Source: Aegilops tauschii subsp. strangulata (Eukaryota; Streptophyta; Magnoliopsida; Poales; Poaceae). Taken from it: a stretch of DNA of 64,000 nucleotides. Made by a program: the position numbers and the translations under genes. How positions within the stretch are numbered: the first letter of the stretch is position 1; the number at the start of each line of letters is the position of its first letter. The notes under the pieces are model-generated. The model saw nothing but the letters and a program-made list of their open reading frames with translations, searched no databases and had not been told where the DNA came from. The stretch spans positions 93,583,322 through 93,647,321 of the forward strand of contig NC_053035.3 of NCBI RefSeq assembly GCF_002575655.3, read 5' to 3'. Shown in pieces: positions 57,543 through 64,000 of this stretch.

Positions 57543-58779
57543 GGGGGAATCCTACTCCTACTAGGAGTAGGTTCCCCCCTTTCCTAGTCCAACTAGGAGG
57601 GGAAGGAAAGAGGAAGAGGGAGAGAAGGAAAGGGGGGCTGGCCCCCCTCCCCAATTCGGATTGGGCTTGGGGGGCGCGCGCCTCCACCTCGCCACCTCCT
57701 CCTCTCTTCCACTAAAGCCCATGAAGGCCCATTAACCCCCCGGGGGGTTCCGGTAACCCCCAAAATGCCCGAACCAATCCGAAACCTTTCCGGTGTCCAA
57801 ACATAACCTTCCAATATATCAATCTTCATGTCTCAACCATTTCGAGACTCCTCGTCATGTCCGTGATCACATCCGGAACTCCGAACAAACTTTGGTACAT
57901 CAAAACACATAAACTCATAATACCGATCGTCATCGAACGTTAAGCGTGCGGACCCTACGGGTTCGAGAACTATGTAGACATGACCGAGACTCATCTCCGG
58001 TCAATAACCAATTGCGAAACCTGGATGCTCACATTGGCTCCCACATATTCTACGAAGATCTTTATCGATCAAACCGCAGAACAACATACGTTGTTCCCTT
58101 TGTCATCGGTATGTTACTTGCCCGAGATTCGATCATCGGTATCACTATACCTAGTTCAATCTCGTTACTGGAAAGTCTCTTTACTCGTTCCATAGTGCAT
58201 CATCCCGCAACTAACTCATTAGTCACATTGCTTGCAAGGCTTATAGTGATGTGCATTACCGACAGGGCCCAGAGATACCTCTCCGACAATCAGAGTGACA
58301 AATCCTAATCTCGATCTATGTCAACTAAACAAATACCGCCGGGGACACCTATAGAGCATCTTTATAATCACCAAGTTACGTTGTGACGTTTGATAGCACA
58401 CGAAGTGTTCCTCCGGTATTCGGGAGTTGCATAATATCATAGTCAGAGGAACATGTATAAGTCATGATGAAAGCAATAGCAACAAACTAAACGGTCATAG
58501 TGCTAAGCTAACGGATGGGTCTTGTCCATCACATCATTCTCTAATGATGTGATACCGTTCATCAAATGACAACACATGTCTATGGTTAGGAAACATAACC
58601 ATCTTTGATAAACAAGCTAGTCAAGTAGAGGCATACTAGGGACACTCTGTTTGTCTATGTATTCACACATGTACTAAGTTTCCGGTTAATACAATTCTAG
58701 CATGAATAATAAACATTTATCAAGATATAAGGAAATAAAATAATAACTTTATTATTGCCTCTAGGGCATATTTCCTTCA

Positions 58780-61243
58780 GTCTCCCACTTGCACTAGAGT
58801 CAATAATCTAGTTCACATGCCATGTGATTTAACACCAATAGTTCACATCACCATGTGATTAACACCCATAGTTTACATCACCATGTGACCAACACTCAAA
58901 GGGTTCACTACAGTCAATAATATAGTTCACATCGCTATGTGATTAACACCCAGGAGCACTAAGGTGTGATCATGTTTTGCTTGTGAGATAAATTTAGTCA
59001 ACGGATCAGCCACATTCAGAGCCGTATGTATTTTGCAAATTTCTATGTTTATAATGCTCTGCATGAAGCTACTCTAGCTAATTGCTCCCACTTTCAATAT
59101 GTAGCTAGATCGAGACTCAGAGTCATCCAGATCGGTGTCAAAGCTTGCATCGGCGTAGCTCTTTACGACGAACTCTTTATCACCTCCATAACCGAGAAAC
59201 ATATCCTTATTCCACTAAGGATAATTTTGACCGCTGTCCAGTGATCCACTCCTGGATCACTATTGTAGCCTCTTGCCAAACTTATGGCGAGGTACACAAT
59301 AGGTCAGGTACACAGCATAGCATACTTTATAGAACCTATGACTGAGGCATAGGGAATGACTTTCATTCTCTTTCTGTTTTCTGCCATGGTCGGGTTTTGA
59401 GTCTTACTCAACTTCACACCTTCCAACACAGGCAAGAACTCCTTCTTTGATTGTTCCATTTTGAACTACTTCAAAATCTTGTCAAGGTATGTATTCATTG
59501 AAAAAATATAATCAAGCGTCTTGATCTATCTCTATAGATCTTGATGCTCAATATGTAAGCAGCTTCACCGAGGTCTTTCTTTGAAAAACTCCTTTCAAAC
59601 ACTCCTTTATGCTTTCCATAAAATTCTACATCATTTTTGATTAACCATATGTCTTTCACATATACTTATCAGAAAGGTTGTAGTGCTCCCACTCACTTTC
59701 TTGTAAATATAGGCTTCACCACAAGTCTGTATAAAACCATATGCTTTGATCACACTATCAAAGTGTATATTCCAACACCGAGAGGCTTGCACCAGTCCAT
59801 AAATGGATCACTGGAGCTTGCACACTTTGTTAGCACCTTTAGGACCGACAAAACCTTGTGGTTGCATCATATACAACTCTTGTTTGAGATATCCATTAAG
59901 GAATGCAGTTTTAACATCCATTTGCCAAATTTCATAAAATGTGACAATTGCTAACATGATTTGGACAGACTCTAAGCATATACGAGTGAGAAAATCTCAT
60001 CGTAGTCAACACCTTGAACTTGTGGAAAACCTTTTGCGCCAATTCGAGCTTTGTAGATAGTAACAGTACTATCGGCGTCCGTCTTCCTCTTGAAGATCCA
60101 TTTATTCTCAATGGCTCACCGATCATCGGGCAAGTTAATCAAAGTCCATACTTTGTTCTCATACATGGATCGCATCTCAGATTTCCTGGCCTCAAACCAT
60201 TTCACAGAATCTAGGCTCATCATCGCTTCCTCATAGTTCATAGGTTCGTCATTGGTCTAGTAACATGATTCCCAGAATAGTATTACCGTACCACTCTGGT
60301 GCGGAACATATTCTGTTTGACCTACAAGGTTCGGTAGTAACTTGATCTGTTGTTTCATGATCATCATCATTAACTTCCTCACTAATTGGTGTAGGTATCA
60401 CTGGAACTGATTTCTGTGATGAACTACTTTCCAATTTGGGAGAAGTTACAATTACCTCGTCAAGTTATACTTTCCTCCCACTCACTTCTTTCGAGAGAAA
60501 CTTCTTCTCTAGAAAGGATCCACTCTTAGCAACGAATATCTTGCCTTCGAATATGTGATAGAAGGTGTACCCAACAGTTTCCTTTGGTATCCTATGAAGA
60601 CGCATTTCTCCGATTTGGGTTCAAGCTTATCAGGTTGAAACTTTTTCACATAAGCATCACAGCCCCAAACTTTAAGAAACGACAGCTTTAGGTTTCTTCC
60701 TAAACCACAGTTCATATGGTGTCGTCTCAATGGATTTAGGTGGTGCCCTAACGTGAATGCAGCTATCTCTAATGCCTAACCCCAAAATGATAGTGGTAAA
60801 TCGGTACGAGACATCATAAATCGCGCCATATCTAATAAAGTACGATTATGACATTCGGACACACCATTACGCTATGGTGTTCCAGGTGGCGTTTGTTGTG
60901 AAACTATTCCACAGCTTTAAATGAAGGCCAAACTAGTAACTCAAATATTTGCCTCCGCGATCAGATCGTAGAAACTTTATTTTTTGTTACAATGATTTTC
61001 CACTTCACTCTGATATTCTTTGAACTTTTCAAATGTTTCAGACTTGTGTTTCATCAAGTAGATATACCCATATCTGCTCAAATCATCTGTGAAGGTTATA
61101 AAATAATGATACCCGCCGTGAGCCTCAACACTCATCGGACCGCATACATTGGTATGTATTATTTCCAATAAGTCAGTGGCTCGCTCCATTGTTCCGGGGA
61201 ATGGATTCTTAGTCATCTTGCCCATGAGGCAAGGTTTACATGC
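58780..61243 (-). pseudogene. Copia (Angela/BARE-type) pol remnant: integrase and RT, 5' part deleted
   Basis: Minus-strand reading starts abruptly in the gag-pre-integrase zinc region (CKPCLMGKMTKNPF near 61230). It goes into integrase (DLLEIIHTNVCGPMSVEAHG, YFITFTDDLSRYGYIY) and the integrase C-terminus (PDKLEPKSEKCVFIGYQRK). A linker follows (CRSNRICSAPEWYG), then RT (IENKWIFKRKTDADST, GFPQVQGVDYDEIFS near 60150-59990). Many stops and shifts interrupt RT and the RNase H tail (NVADPLTKFISQAKH near 58990). Gag, protease and the 5' LTR are absent: the sequence changes to LINE ORF1 at about 61243. This looks like a deletion that also removed part of the LINE. Confidence 0.8.
58805..58945. repeat. 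Short tandem repeats next to the Copia polypurine tract
   Basis: About four imperfect 30-bp units of TAGTTCACATC-CCATGTGATTAACACC, between the RNase H remnant and the polypurine tract. Confidence 0.7.
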
Positions 61244-61249
61244 ATCTTG

Positions 61250-62274
61250 CCCACCTGTTGGATTAACTGAATGGGTGTGGGAGGAGGCACAACTTCATCA
61301 TCCAGCTCCGTGATGATGACAGAAGAAGGAGCAGCAGGAGTACGGCGTGGCTTCACTTTGGAAGTTTTCTTCTTGACGTCAGTGAGAGCATGGACCCAAA
61401 ATCCATCATACTTATTTGATTGAGCAATGCGACGGAGGCTGGCCTCACATTCAGGAACCTGAATCTTTCCACGGTGACTAGTGACTGAATCGCTAGTGCA
61501 ATTGTTAGGAAGAATGACATCTGGAGGAGGCAATTCCACAAGATTGGTGCTATCCTAGGGCAGAGCAGGCATGATTTCAGAGGCCTCAATAGCAGGTATA
61601 GTCCAGCTTTGCACAGTGGTGATGGACTCCTCATTGTTCCTGGTGATCTGGTATCCTGCAGTAATAACAAAAGAACCAATGTTGCTGGAAACATCAACAT
61701 GAACATGCAGACTATTTCTAAACCCAAGCCCCGAGCTCCAAGGACCAAAAGTGGCCATAATTGGTCTGATGGCCTACATGAGATAAGTATTGATCTGTCT
61801 AGCCGGCCTTGAGCTGTGAAAAAGCATGGATGCCACCACATTTCCCTGATCAGTCATGGATAGTTGCATTCCTGAATTATTCAAAGAAAGATCTATACTG
61901 AGAGTTTGCTGAGGTTGTAGCAGTGGAGCATGATAAGTACTGACAGATCTGGAATTGTTGTTCCTCCAAAGAGCATTCAGAAGATTAACAGGTACTAGGA
62001 CAAACCCTTCTGAACTTGCACTAGATCCCGAGCTGTTGTGTAAAGAGATGGAGTCATTCCAAGCCATGGCAGGGTTGTCCTAAAGATTGTTCTCTCGCAG
62101 AATACCATCTGCAACCTGAAGGCCCTCACCCGCCAGCCAAGCTTGAAAGTTGTAAACAACAGGAGGGGAGGGGCTGGCCAAACACCCCAATGAGCTTGAA
62201 ACTGAATGTTATCCCCTCGATCAACAATCACATTATCATTTTCATTGTTTGCCTCATGATTAGCATTATCTACA
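61250..62274 (-). pseudogene. LINE ORF1-like remnant upstream of the Copia insertion
   Basis: Minus-strand frames contain HRGKIQVPECEASLRRIAQS and KVKPRRTPAAPSSV, resembling the C-terminal end of plant LINE ORF1 before ORF2, and upstream stretches such as AHWGVWPAPP and MAWNDSISLHNSS. ORF2 of the same LINE lies on the other side of the Copia element with the same orientation, so both are probably one element split by insertion. The end of ORF1 and the start of the endonuclease are missing at the junction. Family assignment rests on position and weak motif likeness. Confidence 0.5.
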
Positions 62275-63400
62275 TGTAGCGACCAGACCTCAAATGGTCT
62301 GTGCTGCTGTGCACCAGTGTCATCCCTGGATCAGTAATGCTGACACGCACAGTACAAATGGAGGATTTATAACAGAGTAGCAATCACACACTTATTACAT
62401 CGAATATCTCCAAAGAGATTAAGTATGAAGAATATGGCTTAAGGCCATCTAAAACGATAACAGCGGAAGACTTGGAAGATAAGTGAGTCCATCAACTCCA
62501 GCGGCATCACTGAGTATAAGACCACGACCTAAGGCACCTTACTCGTCGTCTGAAAAGTCTGCAACATGAAACGTTGCAGCCCGAAAACGGGTCAGCACAT
62601 GGAATATGCTGGCAAAGTAACACATAGAGAATAATGAACAATGATAATGCTATACTACATGCATGTATGGCTGGTGGAAAGCTCTACAGTTAAGTTTTTG
62701 CGAAAAGCCAATTTTTCCCTACTTCAAAGGAATAAATTTTATTTAACTATCATGGTGGTTGTGAAACATTGAGATGGTTGACAGCATCTCAATCCCAATT
62801 AAAAGTCATCATTAACCCAACAAAACTAATTAAAAGTAACATGGTGATGAGATTCAAATGATAATCTAGGTACTAGATACTCAAGCTGTCCATAACCGGG
62901 GACACGGCTAACCATGATTAGTTTGTACACTCTGTAGAGGTTTGCGCACTTTTCCCCACAAGACTCGATCGCCTCCACTTGATTCTCGCACTGCATGATG
63001 TTTGAGAAACGGATGACCGAGACACAGTCTTTCAGGAACAATCCCTCTTTACTCCGGGTGGACCGGTACACCTACTTTCCCCTACATCTGCTAGCCCACC
63101 TCTTCAAGAGATCATGTAACCTACTCAACTATGCTAGAGCCCATAATAGCTTGTGGCTGCACACGGAAGTTTCTAGCATGAATAATCTTATGATCCCTTT
63201 GAGCCTGGGTGGCGGTCCTTATACAAACAGACAACACTGGATTCTCCAGGTGCCTCAATCCACCCAGATGTGAGTTTTAGTTGCCACCTTAGGTAAACCA
63301 TTATTAACAATCTCACATCTGTCATGAATATCTCTCAAACCCAATCCACGTCTACGAGCATAGCATGGCAATATAATAGCAACGTAGAAGTAACTCCCAA
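62275..63400. mobile_element. Gypsy-type LTR, truncated by a CACTA insertion
   Basis: Starts TGTAGCGACCAGACCTCAAA after CTACA. It carries strings I recognise from a common Triticeae Gypsy LTR, such as GTTGCAGCCCGAAAACGGGT and CATGGAATATGCTGG, and near the right CCCAATCCACGTCTACGAGC. It ends without a terminus at 63400 (CCCAA), where the CACTA begins. The right part of the LTR must lie beyond the window. The orientation of the parent element is not certain. Confidence 0.65.
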
Positions 63401-64000
63401 CACTACTGGAATCAGCTAATTTGCCATCTGCCAGCTCTTTGCCGTCTGCTAGCTGACGGCAAAGAAGCTCTTTGCCGTCCGCCAGCTCTTTGCCATCAGC
63501 TACCCAAAAGCAGACGGCAAAGAAGCTCTTTGCCGTCCGCCAGCTCTTTGCCGTCGGCCAGCTGACGGCAAAGAATCTTTGCCGTCCGCTGGCGGACGGC
63601 AAAGAGTGAGGTGGCCTCCACCCCCCGCCCGTTTTTGAAAAACTTAACGGGCCACCTCTTTGCCGTCCGCTAGCGGACGGCAAAGAGGCAAAAAAGCGGA
63701 CGGCAAAGGGGGGCGGACGGCAAAGAGCCTACTACCTAACGGCCCGTACCCCCGCCCGTTACTCGCTTCTTCCCTCTCCCTCCCACGCCGCCGTTTCTCT
63801 CCTCCCACGCCGCCGCCCGCCGCGCGCCGCCGCCGCCCCGTCGCCCCCGCCGCCCCGGCTCGCCGCCGCCCCGGGGCCCCGTCGCCCTCACCGCCCCGGC
63901 CCCCCCGCCGCCCCCGGCCCCCCGCCGCCCCGCGCCCCCCGCGCCCGCGCCCCCCGCCGCCCCGTCGCCCCCGCCGCCCCGTCGCCCCCGCCGCCCCGGC
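63401..64000 (+). mobile_element. Left end of a CACTA transposon, continues past window
   Basis: Begins CACTACTGGAATCAGC, a CACTA terminal inverted repeat. The preceding CAA may be half of the 3-bp target duplication. From 63420 to 63730 there are at least a dozen copies of TTTGCCGTC or its complement GACGGCAAA, in both orientations and often back to back (GCCGTCCGCTAGCGGACGGC is a palindrome), forming the subterminal region. After 63740 comes a GC-rich stretch. The ORF on the minus strand at 63255-63683 is a translation of these repeats. Confidence 0.85.
63770..64000. repeat. GC-rich CCG/CCCCGCCG low-complexity tract
   Basis: Almost entirely C and G, built from GCCGCCCCG and CCGTCGCCCC units. 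It may be the 5' UTR or first exon region of the CACTA, but no frame can be trusted. Confidence 0.7.

Larger units (their letters stand above)
52464..58779 (-). mobile_element. 3' LTR of an Angela/BARE-1-type Copia element, interrupted
   Basis: The left boundary reads TGTTGGGGAACGTAGTA and the right boundary GGGCATATTTCCTTCA at 58779, the two termini of Angela-type LTRs in reverse orientation. The complement at the right end is TGAAGGAAATATGCCCTAG. Leaving out the 4.6-kb insertion at 52942-57542, the LTR is about 1.71 kb, normal for this family. The purine-rich tract next to it (complement GCAAGTGGGAGAC, 58780-58792) shows it is the 3' LTR of a minus-strand element. The 5' LTR is missing. Confidence 0.85.

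Noticed and set aside
61353..61841. 162-codon minus ORF in the LINE ORF1-like region
   Set aside because: Wrong frame relative to the recognisable ORF1-like motifs; Leu/Ser-rich shadow.
63255..63683. 142-codon minus ORF with ADGKELADGK repeats
   Set aside because: Translation of the TTTGCCGTC subterminal repeats; crosses the LTR/CACTA boundary.
63420..63735. CRISPR-like pattern of short repeats
   Set aside because: Repeats are irregular, in both orientations and without uniform spacers; eukaryotic CACTA subterminal repeats explain them.

Overview
The window looks like intergenic DNA from a large-genome Triticeae grass (wheat, Aegilops or a close relative). This rests on family recognition from the sequence alone: an Angela/BARE-1-type Copia LTR, a Sabrina/WHAM-type Gypsy element, several other Triticeae Gypsy LTRs, three separate CACTA termini and several Stowaway MITEs. 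I recognise no ordinary housekeeping gene, no tRNA, no rRNA and no CRISPR array. Most of the 64 kb is nested, mostly broken transposable elements.

Layout from left to right. 1-12 kb is a stack of truncated Gypsy pieces: an LTR end at 1-2459, a minus-strand Sabrina/WHAM-like element with its LTR, decayed Gypsy pol, another LTR, then an LTR, primer site and gag. 12-19 kb is a mosaic of low-copy DNA. It holds three diverged copies (A, B, C) of a minus-strand TATA/exon/intron module, a near-perfect hairpin carrying the same conserved motif, two copies of a 370-bp block, a LINE tail and Stowaway MITEs. 19-21.7 kb has nothing I can assign. 22.1-27.6 kb is a multi-exon plus-strand gene related to plant Ptta/En/Spm (Transposase_24) proteins. 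It has two arrays of duplicated exons, and a hAT-type MITE splits one of its coding exons. A CACTA right end follows, finishing at 29178.

30175-39225 is a complete Gypsy insertion with 477-bp LTRs and a CCCCT target duplication. It encodes gag and protease on the minus strand, has no RT or integrase, and carries an antisense multi-exon gene of the Pfam 'putative gypsy type transposon' (Transposase_28) family. 39226-50038 is a CACTA element with a decayed TNP2 transposase, an apparently intact antisense GRF zinc-finger gene, and about 5 kb of GC-rich subterminal tandem repeats. It sits in a LINE. The LINE is also broken by an Angela-type Copia element, and the Copia LTR carries a 4.6-kb Gypsy solo LTR. 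The right edge is a Gypsy LTR interrupted at 63401 by a third CACTA, which runs off the window.

The parts most worth following are the exon-array gene with its MITE, the A/B/C module family with the matching hairpin, and the small antisense GRF gene. Exon boundaries were read by eye from GT/AG sites, reading phase and homology between copies. No alignment, database search or transcript data was available.
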